Positions 48,310 to 59,323 of a stretch of DNA of 64,000 nt are shown one piece after another. Source of the DNA: Mya arenaria (Eukaryota > Mollusca > Bivalvia > Myida > Myidae); NCBI RefSeq assembly GCF_026914265.1, contig NC_069135.1, forward strand, positions 23,367,639 to 23,431,638. The letters run 5' to 3'. The position numbers and the translations under genes are program-made. Each line of letters begins with the position of its first letter. Position 1 is the stretch's first letter. Below the pieces are notes generated by a model. It was not told where the DNA came from and did no database searches. It saw only the letters and a program-made list of their open reading frames with translations.

Positions 48310-49470
48310 TAATGAAACATATTAACAAGCAGCAAGGAGGATTCCAAAAAGGTCTTGGATGTACCATGACTTCCTTCATTCTTCTGGAAAGTGTTAATTT
48401 TGCACGCGAACATGGGTATAAGGTCTATGTAGCGTTTATGGACTGCAGAAAGGCCTTCGACACTGTTTGGCACTCAGGAATCTGACATATACATACTTAA
48501 AAAGAGTGTGATCTAGACCCAACTTCGTTACTATGTTATTTAGCGATGTACACCGATATGACAAGCTGCGTACGTTACCACGGACATACATCAGAGTGGT
48601 TCTCAGTACGACAGGGCACCAGACAGGGGTCAAGTCGTCGCCGATAATATCTCCTATATATCAATAAGCTTCTAAACTTACTAGAAACTAGTGGACAAGG
48701 ATTGTGTATGAAACTTGGAACCCCCACCGTGGCAGATGACATTGTACTCATTTCCTTTTCCGTTAATGGACTTAATAAAAATGCTTGACATTTGCGAACA
48801 CTATTCAAGACGCTGGACATATACTTACAATGCTAACAAATGCTCGGTTATTGTATTTAACGAAAACCCGAACGTGGGAAGTAAAATCATCAACGAGGCA
48901 AAAAACTATACCCATCTGGGAATTAAATGTGACGCATATCTCAATATTTCTGACACCATCGATGACGCGTGTGTTAAAATGCGCAGTACGATTCGTAATA
49001 AGCATTTGTAATAGTGGTGTTCGCCCAGGTAAATTAAATCCATTGACGTCAAAAACAATATATACTTCTGTTGTTATCCCGAAGTGTTTGTATGGCTGCG
49101 AGTTGTGGTCAAATATTTCACCCTCGGAGCTTCTAAAGTTGGAAAGAGCGCACAGGTTTTGTGTGAAGTACGAGTATATGCAGTCTCTACCTAGGAGCAG
49201 CAGTACAAACTAGTCACTTTGTGCAATCGGGATTGCCCCCATTGAAAATACCATTGATGTGAGGAAGCTGCATTTTTTTTTTGACAATTGTGTCGGTTAC
49301 CAAACAAATATTTTGATAAACAAATATTTAATAGTAGGCTATGCAGATTTATTGGCTATGATAACCAGTCAAGGGGAACCATTGCCAACTTTGGAGATCA
49401 ACTTACTTCCTACATATATGTTAGGATAATTCTTGCCCTTGAAGATGATGGTTTTGTATTAATTGTATGA
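48310..49470 (+). mobile_element. LINE reverse-transcriptase fragment, type 2
   Basis: GGFQKGLGCTMTSFILLES, VAFMDCRKAFDTVWHSG, VRQGTRQGS, LYINKLLNLL, VADDIVLISF, CSVIVFNENP, NYTHLGIKCDAYLNISDTI and IPKCLYGCELWSN occur in order, split by frame changes and stops. The family resembles the 6968-10560 LINE (GCELW box). It follows the type 1 fragment directly, so one may have inserted beside the other. Confidence 0.85.
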
Positions 49471-49835
49471 TTTTTACATTTTGGTCCTTTTTAAGGGTTT
49501 CGTTGGTCATTAAAAGTTACATTGAAATAAGAATGAACTAAAAATTGTTTTGCTATTTAAAGTCATTATAGACAGAAATGTATAGGCTATTGTCAAAATA
49601 TTGGGTGCTGAATATTCTGTAGATATAAACTTTTTACAGACTTGGACATTTCCACCAACGTATACGTGGAAGGTAATGTTGGATAGATACATTAAGGCCC
49701 CATCATTTCGATGTCAATTTCAGAAACTTAGTCAAACCTATTGCCGGCCGTTTGTCCTAAGTATTTGAAGGGAGAAAACTGGGTCAACCCTGTGGGAAGT
49801 TTCCCGAAGGCAACCACAATTATCTCCCTTGTGTC
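49471..49835. other. Intergenic DNA, possibly LINE 3' tail
   Basis: AT-rich; no independent feature. Confidence 0.3.
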
Positions 49836-49845
49836 GCATGCTGGT

Positions 49846-50181
49846 CATTCGGAGCTCCTCGGCCATTTTATCGATAAAAACCTCGGATGTATTTGGACGG
49901 TCTACATACTCAAAAAGTGGTACGTTTAAATCCGCTGCAAGTAGATCGCGTAGTAATTTTATTTAGCAGTTAAACTTTGTGACTTAACTCTTGGAATTCT
50001 TAATTATGTTTGCAATAATTCAATTCAATGGCAATCAACTTTAACTTAGATCAATAAATACAACTCTAAAACACTACATTTAATTAATGATATAATTCAA
50101 AATTTTACGAACTACTTCAACTGATGTACCTGCATGCATCCGAGGTTGTTTTTGAAAAAAATGGCCGAGGAGTTCCGAATG
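49846..50181. mobile_element. MITE family C, copy 4 (336 bp)
   Basis: Ends cattcggagctcctcggcc and ggccgaggagttccgaatg; internal aagtagatcgcgtagta. The perfect 10-bp target duplication GCATGCTGGT lies at 49836-49845 and 50182-50191. A young copy. Confidence 0.92.
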
Positions 50182-50429
50182 GCATGCTGGTGTGTTTGAT
50201 GTGCACCTTACTGTCCAATAACTTTAAACAGCGTTGTTGTAAATGCGAGTCATTGACTGAAATACTTATTGTGCATAGATATAGAAATATCAATAAAATA
50301 TAAGACACCTTTAAAACAATCAATATACGACATACTAAAAGTACGAAAACCAATCAAACAAATATAAAATGTGATATTGTACTAGTCGTTAAAACATTAA
50401 CATATATGAAATTTAAAGGACTTCCCGGG

Positions 50430-51050
50430 ATTAAGCTCTCCCCCTCGTCCGACTTCCACACCCTTTTCACCCACCAACAACTTTGGCATACAGGTCACGA
50501 CCAAAATGAAGTAATGTATTAAATATCGGCGTACACACCCTCGCATACTCTTTTGTATGTAAGGTACGAGCCCTACCCTCCTTTACCTCTACACTTTGAA
50601 ATGAGGTATGTGAAAGTAGTATTTGAGACTTCTTCATAGCCAACCCCAATTCCTCCGACTTCCCCACGCATCTCAAACCACCAACAACTACGGCACACAA
50701 ACCACCTCGCAGACTCTATTGTATGTAAAGTATGATCCCTACCATCCATTACCTCCACACTTTGAAATGAGGTATGTGAAAGTAGTATTTGAGACTTCTT
50801 CGTAGCCACCGACCCCTCCTCTGACTCCCCCACCACTCTCCAACCAACCTCAACCACGACATACAACCCACTTAAACACAATACAGATTTAAACCATACT
50901 GCATTCTCTTTTGTATGTACTTAGAAATATGAATGGGGTTCCGGGGTTTTAATCAATCCAGTCACCACAACCCCCACCCCCACCCCTCCTCCAACTTCTC
51001 CACCCCTCTCCAACCTCCAACAATTATGGCATACAACATTCGAACACAAT
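50430..51050. repeat. ~166-bp tandem repeat, about 3 units
   Basis: Blocks with acactttgaaatgaggtatg and tgaaagtagtatttgagact recur 166 bases apart (50591 and 50757), joined by C-rich spacers. A third unit near 50930-51050 is degraded. Minus-strand frames of 77 and 102 codons follow the repeat and are not called as genes. Confidence 0.75.
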
Positions 51051-51461
51051 TAATAAAGTATTAAATCCGGGTGTATAAAAGAAAACGACATATACCTATG
51101 AAATTGAAAGGGGATTTCGGTATTTACCAGGATTTCGGGATTTCGGTAATTCCACCGACCCGGCAAATCATAGTATTTGAAGTATTAGCAACGCGAAACC
51201 TGGGAAACAACTATTTTGACTTTTGACTTTCACAATCATTTTTGTTTCTTATCCGAAAAGTAAATTGAAAATACACCATTACAAATAAGCGTGCTTCAGG
51301 GTCACACCAGGTTATAAAAACAAACCCTGCAGGCGATGGTACACTTGCGGTCGGTAATAATTTCTAGAACATCTTGGGCTCAACTCAGAGTGAATATCAG
51401 TACCAGAGCCTGCATTATTTTGACCCATATTAATCTGATAAATATAACGATCTATAAACAG
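51051..51461. other. Intergenic DNA
   Basis: Nothing supported apart from low-complexity blocks (ggggatttcggtatttacc-like). Confidence 0.3.
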
Positions 51462-51471
51462 TTATATTCTG

Positions 51472-51808
51472 CATTCGGAGCTCCTCGGCCATTGTTTTCT
51501 AAAACAACCTCGGATGTATTTGGACGGTTTACATACTAAAAAAGAGGTACGTTTAAGTCCGCTGCAAGTAGATCGCGTAGTGATTTTATTTAGCAGTTAA
51601 ACTTTATGACTTTACTCTTGGAAATCTTAATTATGTTTGCAATAATATACTTCACTGGCAATCAGTTTAAACTTAGATCAATTAATACAATTCTAAAACA
51701 CTACATTTCTAAAATGATTTAATTCAAACAAATACGAACTACTTTAACTGATGTACCGGCATACATCCGAGGTTGTTTTTGAAAAAAATGGCCGAGGAGT
51801 TCCGAATG
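51472..51808. mobile_element. MITE family C, copy 5 (337 bp)
   Basis: The same terminal repeats as copy 4, with the perfect 10-bp target duplication TTATATTCTG at 51462-51471... read as 51462-51471 on the left and 51809-51818 on the right. The full terminal inverted repeat is about 48 bases. Confidence 0.92.
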
Positions 51809-52279
51809 TTATATTCTGCTAAATATAAAACGCCGGGATACAGAAATACAGCGCGGAAATAACCGAAAAAGCAAGAACTCATACTCGGACCGCAATACAA
51901 CTAATCTATTTTTATGATTTCGTCGTCATTCTGCTAAACATAGAGGGCATTGAGACAAAAATGGGTTTAAACGACATGAAAAGAAGTAGTTCTTTGGATT
52001 TTGCGGTCTTAAGACTACCTGCGCGCATGCACACATAAATACACACACATGCAGTGACACACAGAACATAGTTCAGATGCAAATTATTAGGCGAAGGCTA
52101 GACCGAAAGCGAAATTCTAGAATCCACCACTTAAGTTATATATTAAATTATGAAAAACATCACACAATGAAATGGTATCTACACATTAGTGCAAACCTAG
52201 CCCGAAAACGAAGTAACTAGGTATGTAACTGTATTGTTGATAAACTCTGGCTAACGGCTTTCTAATTTCTAATTTCACC

Positions 52280-52700
52280 GCGGGACCATCTGATAAGCTC
52301 TGCATTTTGATAGGAATTATTGCTAAAGTTGCTCGTAAAAATAAAATCATTTTCCTTAAACAATTAAAATGTGTATGTTCATAAAACTTGCCTAACGTAT
52401 ACTATCTAATCAAAGCACCGAAAACCCGTTAGAAGCGATTGAAAGGGGCATGCATTTTTACTTTAAATACATGGGGATACGTCGACTGAAGTGATAAGCT
52501 GTGCATTTTGAATGGAATTATTACTTAAGTTGTTTGTAAAAAAAAAAAGGTTTCCCTTAAACAAAACGTGTATGTTTATAAAAGAAAATGCAATACATCA
52601 TATATATCGTATGATATCTAATCAAAGCAAAGAAAAACATTAAGAGACGATTGAAAGGGGCATGCATTGTAACATTAAATACATGGGGATGGGGGATTAC
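52280..52700. repeat. ~212-bp direct duplication
   Basis: Two copies share gaaaggggcatgcatt (52441 and 52653), taaatacatggggat, tctaatcaaagca and aagctctgcattttga/aagctgtgcattttga. Diverged, so not recent. Confidence 0.75.
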
Positions 52701-53999
52701 GACGATTGAAGTGACATTTACATTAACAAAATGACACAAGACGCCATAAAATAGATAAAGATATGTTTGTTTCCTCACCCAATGTGGGCACAAGCGCTCT
52801 TGACCCTCGGCACATTTTCACTTTTATCTATGTGCCGTTCACCCATTCCCATTGTTCAAATAAAATATGCAACTCTCACATATTTGCCCGCAGATAGTCT
52901 TTCAGCGCCTCGCGCTTTGATTATAAACAGTGCGATGATACCTAGAAGAAGAAGTTTTGCATCTGATATTCCTTGTCTCTTTTAAGTCTATAATAAATCG
53001 TTCAAAAAGACATTTAATGAAAGCCATTTTTCACATCTATTATAACAGATTCGGAAATTTCGGGAAAAGGACAGATAAAACGAAATATAACCTGCCGCAG
53101 TATCATTTAGTACCGGTCTTTAACGACAAGTTAAAATGTCATTTCTGTTGATAAAACAGATAAAACATTAACTACAAAAGAATCAATGAAGGAGAATATC
53201 TTCCTAGTGGCAAGCCAGAACAACCAATCTCGGGTTGGGTGCCAAAAAATAGACCGACGTGTTTACAATCAACTTGGAGTAGGATTACTGGTATTATTAT
53301 GTATTATTGGTCCCAGCAATCAAGAATTAAAATTAAGCATAACTAATAAACATGTTGCCTCAATGCAGATATGCAAATAATTATCTTTCTATACCCTTAT
53401 GTATTGCCAATATTGCCATTTTAACTTGAAACATTATATAAAAAGAAAAATCAATTAAAAACTTATGAATATGTAATCAGAAATTACATCAGATAAACGA
53501 AAATACATTGTAACAGTCTCACATCGAGTATCATTATTTGAATAATAGTGATATAAGGAAAAATGCAATCAAGCACAAATCACAATTCATTTTCAGATAG
53601 AACTAAGGACCGCAGTAGTAAAAAAATATTTTTATTCTATAAATGACTTTGTTTCACATGCCATACCCAAAGCGGATGGAGTATTCCTACCCCCACTGAG
53701 ATGACTCCGCGGGAGGGACAAAAAAAAACCTGTATAGTACAGTTGAATACACAGTTCCTGAGCAGCGATTCTATACTAATTCTACATAATTTTTTATAAA
53801 AAGACCAAAATATATTTTTATATTCATTTTTTACGAAAAGTCGCGGCATTTAAAAGAGAGCAAAATCCTGCATCGTAATCCGAGCTGGTAGCTAAGCGAT
53901 CGGATGTCTATAGGTAACTTTAAATAGCAGTTTTTGCTCCTTCTCAATTGAGTGTACTTTGGGTGACCAACATAACCCATAAAATCATGAAAATTAAAA
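52701..53999. other. Intergenic AT-rich DNA
   Basis: Four frames of 64-72 codons are present, none with recognisable domains, splice sites or codon bias. No repeat. Confidence 0.35.
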
Positions 54000-54175
54000 C
54001 AAAAACTTCATCTTAATGGGCAAGAATTATCCTAACATATATGTAGGAAGTAAGTTGATCTGTTGAAAGACTAATTCGTGAGAACTGTTTAACCATATTT
54101 TCGCTATGTAACTCTATATGCACTTTCGCTACTCTGGATTTCTCCAAAGTTGGCAATGCAGGCTAATATTACAGC
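54000..54175 (-). mobile_element. LINE fragment related to 49380-49450
   Basis: The minus strand contains ttgccaactttggaga and atcaacttacttcctacata, tatgttaggataattcttgc, matching 49388-49440. This copy keeps about 80 bases between the two blocks that the 49-kb copy lacks. Confidence 0.7.
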
Positions 54176-54189
54176 TGTTTATAAGAAAG

Positions 54190-54775
54190 TCCGACGAAAA
54201 CACCTAGCAATCTAACTATTGACCCGTTCCATTGCCATATCTATCATGTAAAACCATGGGGCAAATTGTTTTAGTCAAATTATGAACCACCGAGATCACA
54301 AGAACATTCTAGTGAGTTTTCAACATGGATTTAGAGCTAAATGTTCCTTCAAAACGCAGCTATTTAATACAGTCGATGATGTATCCAGATGACTCGACCA
54401 GAGGCAGACCACCGACTTCCTGATCCTTGACTTCAGTAAGGTCTTCGACACCGTGCCCCACCGACGACTTCTATACAAGTTACAGCACTGCGGGACCTCC
54501 GGAACCACAATCAGATTAACCGAGTCCTGGTTATGTACACGCCAACAGAGATTGGTCCTTGATGGCTCTACCTTTACACATTCACCAGTCATCTCAGGAC
54601 ATTCGGAGCTCCTCGGCCATTTTTTTCGAAAAAGTTGTTGGCCGAGGAGTTCCGAATGATCTCAGGAGTCCTCCAATGAAAGTTGCTAGGTCCGCTGGTG
54701 TTTATGCTATATATCAACGACTTTATGTACTTTTATGTACTTTTGTTGATATTACTTTAAGTCATCTAACTGAGT
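54190..54775 (+). mobile_element. LINE reverse-transcriptase fragment, type 3
   Basis: The frame reads FQHGFRAKCSFKTQL, then LDQRQTTDFLILDFSKVFDT, VPHRRLLYKLQH, RLTESWLCTRQQRLVLDGST and HSPVIS. After a 59-bp MITE remnant and a repeated ISG it continues GVLQ, stop, KLLGPLVFMLYINDF. This is the palm of a CR1/Jockey-like reverse transcriptase (D-F-S-K-A-F-D-T-V-P, then G-V-P-Q, L-G-P-L, L-Y-I-N-D). It has at least two stops besides the insertion. Confidence 0.9.
54600..54658. mobile_element. 59-bp remnant of MITE family C inside the type 3 LINE
   Basis: Almost only the two terminal repeats: cattcggagctcctcggcc, then ttttttcgaaaaagttgtt, then ggccgaggagttccgaatg. Flanked by a perfect 9-bp duplication ATCTCAGGA (54591-54599 and 54659-54667). 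Together with the LINE codons for I-S-G this defines the insertion exactly. Confidence 0.95.
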
Positions 54776-56559
54776 AGTATTCTAAATACTACTTCATTGG
54801 CTGACACAATGTCAATAATAAATAAGCTCTTACACACACTCTCGTTGTTTTAAAAATGTTTTAAAAACAAATTGCCCGTTGTCACGCCAAAAAGATTATA
54901 TAGAATGTATAAAAGTATGGAATGAAAAAAAAACGTCACTCCAATCGCACGCCAGTAAGCCGGACACCTGTTTCATAACTTGATAAGAGTATACGTATCT
55001 TATTTTATAGTTTAACTATGAATCAATAACTTATCATTTGTTTTGTTAGAATATCTACAAAATGTCACGCGGTATGCAAGCGTATAAGGTAGTTTTGTTG
55101 CTGACTACAACTGATAATGACGCTTAATTGCTATTTTGATAACGATTTGAACAAACATAGGCCCTCTTGAAAAGCTGCATTCGTCCTGGGGGCCGGTTTG
55201 TTATTGGCCATTATGTTATATCACTGCACTTGTTTCTATGCATCAATCCATAATAAAGTTCTTACTAGTATAGTCACACCGATCTGAGTGTAAAATAAAA
55301 TTAGATTCATAATCGAGATGTATTAAAACGCTCTGTTTTATCTAATTCCTTATTATTTAAAACTACGTTTTGGGAGTCATTTAATGTAATATATTCTTCT
55401 AGTACTGACTATAATGAAGATGTCTTTAAAACAATTAAGTTTAACAGGTAGTCACGGTACATACACCTTATGAGCATATACATTTCTTTCTTATAAGTTA
55501 TGACTGACTTTAAACTGTGTCAGGGAGAAGGAGTCACTGTACTGTTGTTTTATACTGCCATGGTAAATATTGTTTTAAATTACGCTTCGCTTGTTCAGCG
55601 ACGAGTGTCCTTGATTCAAATGTGGTAAACAACTCCTATCACATATGGGCTTTGTTGAAAACTCGCACACCGAAACCTAGATTATGGACATTGAACTCCA
55701 GCTGTTGGACATTCTATGATATCAGCTCTTAATTTGTTATCAATATCGTTATCAACCAAATCGAAAGCAGATCTATAAAGATATATTTAAGCATTGGTTA
55801 AGCCGCAAGAACAAAATACCATTTAAGATGAAATTTTCATAAAGCCATAAAAACACAAATAAAAAAGATGCTGACTTCATTTCGGTAAAAAAAATTTTAC
55901 TTTCGTAACTTAATTGATTTGCTGATTTATCTAATATTAAGCAACTATATATTAAAACACTTACACAAGTAAAATCATACAAAATGTTAACATGAATTAC
56001 GGTAAATTAAAGACACGCACGCCCATGTATAACATTACTACGGTTCGGAAATGTGAACAAATAAGCAATACAATATGGCAATAAGACACCATGTGGTTCA
56101 GGTGGCCTAATATTGAACTCTTGGCCGTCTCTCTGCTGACAACGCACACACATTCAACAGCTGTTTACAAAGGTTTTGGGTCGAAACTCCATAGAAGCCA
56201 GCAAAGCCTAATCACATGGCTTTTGATCAGCAATATACATGTCATCGGGGATAATCAAAGTTCATTTATACTAGTCGAGTTTAAATATGGTCTTGTTTTA
56301 AATTGTTTATCATATTTCGACCGCATTTTGCGTGTCCAAAAACTGTTGCAATATATTTTTAAATATAGCATGACAGATAAGAGACTCTTAATAAACAACT
56401 TCCCCATGCTGATTACCGATTTAAAAGCTATTTTTAAATAATATTCGACCTTATTTTTGTCACATTTTATATTTCAATCGTTGGATAAACAGTAAATTTA
56501 CACCCTTCGTTCATACTGTGAAATTAATTTGGAACAATGCACAAAATAACATGGTGCCT
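54776..56559. other. Intergenic AT-rich DNA
   Basis: A 116-codon frame at 56091-56441 (+) has no recognisable domain and mixed low-information composition; it is not called. No other signal. Confidence 0.35.
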
Positions 56560-56845
56560 TAATCAGCATTACTCAGTCGAAATAAGCAAACAGACTGATA
56601 TACTCCCTTAAATGCGGCAGTTTTTGCAAATCATTATAGTTTTTACCCTTATCAATCTTAATAAGCAATTGCGTCATTCTGTTATATCAACCGACCGATT
56701 TACCCTCTTAAATGCAGCAGTTTTTGCAAATCATTATAGTTTATACCCTTCTTAAGCGAAATAAGCAATTACGGCATTCTATTATATCAAACCCTCTCTT
56801 AAAAGCAGCAGGTTTAGCAAATCGTTATAGTTTATGCCCTGTGGA
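56560..56845. repeat. ~100-bp tandem repeat, about 2.8 units
   Basis: aatgcagcagtttttgcaaa, tcattatagtttataccctt and aataagcaattgcgtcattc recur at spacings of about 100 and 91 bases. The array ends about 500 bases before a TATA box. Confidence 0.8.
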
Positions 56846-57355
56846 GCTCTCTTTCGAGAACAAACCAGTTTCAACTGAATGGTTGCCGCAGTGCGAAATA
56901 TTGCGGCATTCTTTAAGGTGGCGCCGTCTATCAATAAACATTCTTAAACAAATGTGGTATGTTTGTTAATAACGACCCAGAAAGAATTGTTTTAATATTT
57001 AATAGGACTTTTGTTATTATTATTGCCTGATTGTATCATTTGTTTCATTGAACAAGTTGTTTACGTCTGTAATAAAAGTACTTGTGATAATCTTGATTAT
57101 TTTGTGTAAGATGTACCTGTGTGCACGTGGATGTCAAACGTTACATGTTTAATGAGTAAACGTTCAATGATAAATCACCAAAGGCTTTCTCCTATTCGTA
57201 AACACATTTTTAAAGCGTCATAACTTAAAATTTCTGAAATTCACTCTTCATAAATATTTACATCTTTTGCTGGTTGAAAATGGAAGGTTGCACCACCTTA
57301 AACTGGTTCATTGATTGGAAATTATACGCCTTGTGCGCAAGCGCTCGGCGCCCGG

Positions 57356-57363
57356 TATATAAA
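57356..57363 (+). promoter_or_regulatory. TATA box of the two-cistron mini-gene
   Basis: TATATAAA in a locally GC-richer block (gcgcccggTATATAAAcc). An initiator-like tttagtttgc about 28 bases downstream marks a probable start near 57387. Confidence 0.6.
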
Positions 57364-57426
57364 CCTTGCGGCCGATTTTCCGTTTAGTTTGCTTTACGAT
57401 ACAGTGTTGATCGTGACCTGAGAATT

Positions 57427-57456
57427 ATGAGAAGGATATCGGTTGGGCATATATAA
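57427..57456 (+). other. Short upstream ORF (9 codons plus stop)
   Basis: ATG to TAA encoding MRRISVGHI between the predicted transcription start and the 57-codon ORF. It might modulate translation; no more can be said. Confidence 0.25.
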
Positions 57457-57522
57457 ATCAGCTGATTAATCTAAACTTTAACTAAAGCTTTATTTTGTGA
57501 ATATTTTAACAACACTAATTAA

Positions 57523-57696
57523 ATGGTTTACAGTCGTTTTCGCGACCTTTTTTGGGGAAAATTCCTGGACGGTGATCACGCCGAAACATTTAATGAATTC
57601 AAGAACTCCGAGAAATTTGTTGAAAATAAAGTGCTAGAGACTATTGAAAGTGTGATTTTAGATATTTCTGAAGATCTTGAAGATAAATTCTCATAA
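57523..57696 (+). CDS. 57-residue ORF, first cistron of a possible dicistronic gene
   Basis: The ATG has A at -3 and G at +4. The protein runs MVYSRFRDLFWGKFLDGDHA, then ETFNEFKNSEKFVENKVLET and IESVILDISEDLEDKFS. The first half is basic and aromatic, the second acidic with a heptad-like hydrophobic pattern that could form a helix. The TAA at 57694-57696 shares its last A with the next ATG (TAATG), an arrangement known to favour termination-reinitiation. No family is recognised. It could be only an upstream ORF that throttles the next cistron, but its length and protein-like composition make a product plausible. No repeat overlaps it. Confidence 0.4.
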   Translation: MVYSRFRDLFWGKFLDGDHAETFNEFKNSEKFVENKVLETIESVILDISEDLEDKFS

Positions 57697-59323
57697 TGGA
57701 GAACGCGATCATTCTACTAAGTGAAGCTTCAGTGAAGGTAAGTAGTAAATTATAGTGAATTATGTGTACAGCTCGTCTGCGTAACTCGCAACTTCTTCGA
57801 TTAACTTTTAATAGACATGTTTAGTTTTCGGTAAAGAACCTTACGATTCCATTCTCCAATGAGTGAAGTTTCGATGACTAATAATGGAAATTTACCAATT
57901 TTCTTCGTCTATTGAATCGTTTATTGATCGGTCACTACGGCTTGGTTGTCAGCTGATTTTTGTAAAAAAAAAATGGCGTCGCTGACCTAGTTTACGCCTA
58001 AATATTAATCACCCTTGTCCAACGATACATAGGCTGTACAAATAACCTGCAGTTATGTGTATTTGCCCACACTTAAAATGTCATTTATATCGGAGATAAA
58101 TATACCAAGTTAAGACAGGTAAACGGTATGGTGCGGACTTTAATATTTGCCCCTCAGGTGTTCGACTTGGTTCGTATGTGTGAGGTCTCAAAATGATTAT
58201 AAGGACACCATACGGAATATGTGGCTTACTTACATGATATTATACTCAATTCAAATTACGACTGTATATTATACTTTTGAAAACTAAGCTTTTATCAACT
58301 TTGTTTATAATTCAATCATAAAACACTATGGTTAACAATCGTCTTTTATAGGAGTGATGCTCACGGTTAAAATCGACTGAACACTAGCGGGTTAAGACTT
58401 GGCATTCCCACATACACACCTTTTAAAAAATTTATGACAATATCAGACAACCAATATTAAAGAGATGAATTTGCAATATTTCTGACAAAAAAACTGGAAC
58501 ACGTCTAGCCAAAATAACTCATTTAAACCCGTTATTGTTCGTATTCCCTGGGAATGAGGATTACTTTCTTTGTTGCGCTCCTAACGCCCGCCCAAACAAT
58601 TTTAAATCTGCCCTGCTAATACCTTTAAAGTTAAAACCAACTTTAATTATATTGTTATTTCGATAAGTAGCATCCAATAGATGATCATGTTTTTATACCG
58701 CACCAGCAATTGAGTCGAATATACCTGTGATTTGGCCGGTCACGTGTAATTTATTAACCTAGATTTTTTCCCCATTACAGCCGCAGGTGCTTCCGTTTCT
58801 GAGAATATGCGAGTCGCACGCGACCGAGGCCAAAAAGGTTGGTATATACTATTAGTTTGCTTGCGTATACCTCAACATTTAATAATAATAAGGAATGATT
58901 AAATAAAATCTACCATTTTAGCGCTTTTTACTTTTAATGTTGAAATGGCGTATACTACTATTAACACAATTTTCAAATGCGTAGCCTTATCAAATTGATC
59001 TTCAATTAAGAATTGATTATGCTGCATTATATTAATATTAAATTATACTATATTAATATTAGATTATACTGCATTCCTCTGCACACTGTGAAGACGTATA
59101 AAGTTTTTGCAGATGTTCTAATATAAATAAACATTAAGACCACAAATATTTTATTAAGTCGAAAATTTGTGAAAACTTGTTTACTCTCTTTCAGACGGCC
59201 TCGCGTCAGCCGTACTTGACTGGCGGTGTTGCGCTAGGTGGCGCCGCTTTTGCGGCCACGGTCGCCTCTAGAGGGCGTTGTCAACAACTAGTGCGGCTTG
59301 TCAAGCAAGCCAAAAACATGTAG
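57696..59323 (+). CDS. 75-residue glycine-rich, probably membrane-inserting protein, three exons
   Basis: Exons 57696-57737, 58781-58837 and 59195-59323 have good GT-AG signals (AAG|gtaagt, ttacag|CC, AAG|gttggt, tttcag|AC), and all junctions are in phase 0. The product starts MENAIILLSEASVK, continues PQVLPFLRICESHATEAKK, then TASRQPYLTGGVALGGAAFA, ATVASRGRCQQ, and ends LVRLVKQAKNM before TAG. The stretch L-T-G-G-V-A-L-G-G-A-A-F-A-A-T-V-A has GxxxG-like spacing and suits a short membrane helix, followed by a basic tail. The coding part is clearly more GC-rich than the introns. The exons are too short to show up as long ORFs. No family is recognised. The start ATG overlaps the preceding stop. 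Confidence 0.55.

Noticed and set aside
56091-56441. 116-codon ORF
   Set aside because: No domain, no splice or promoter context, AT-rich random composition.
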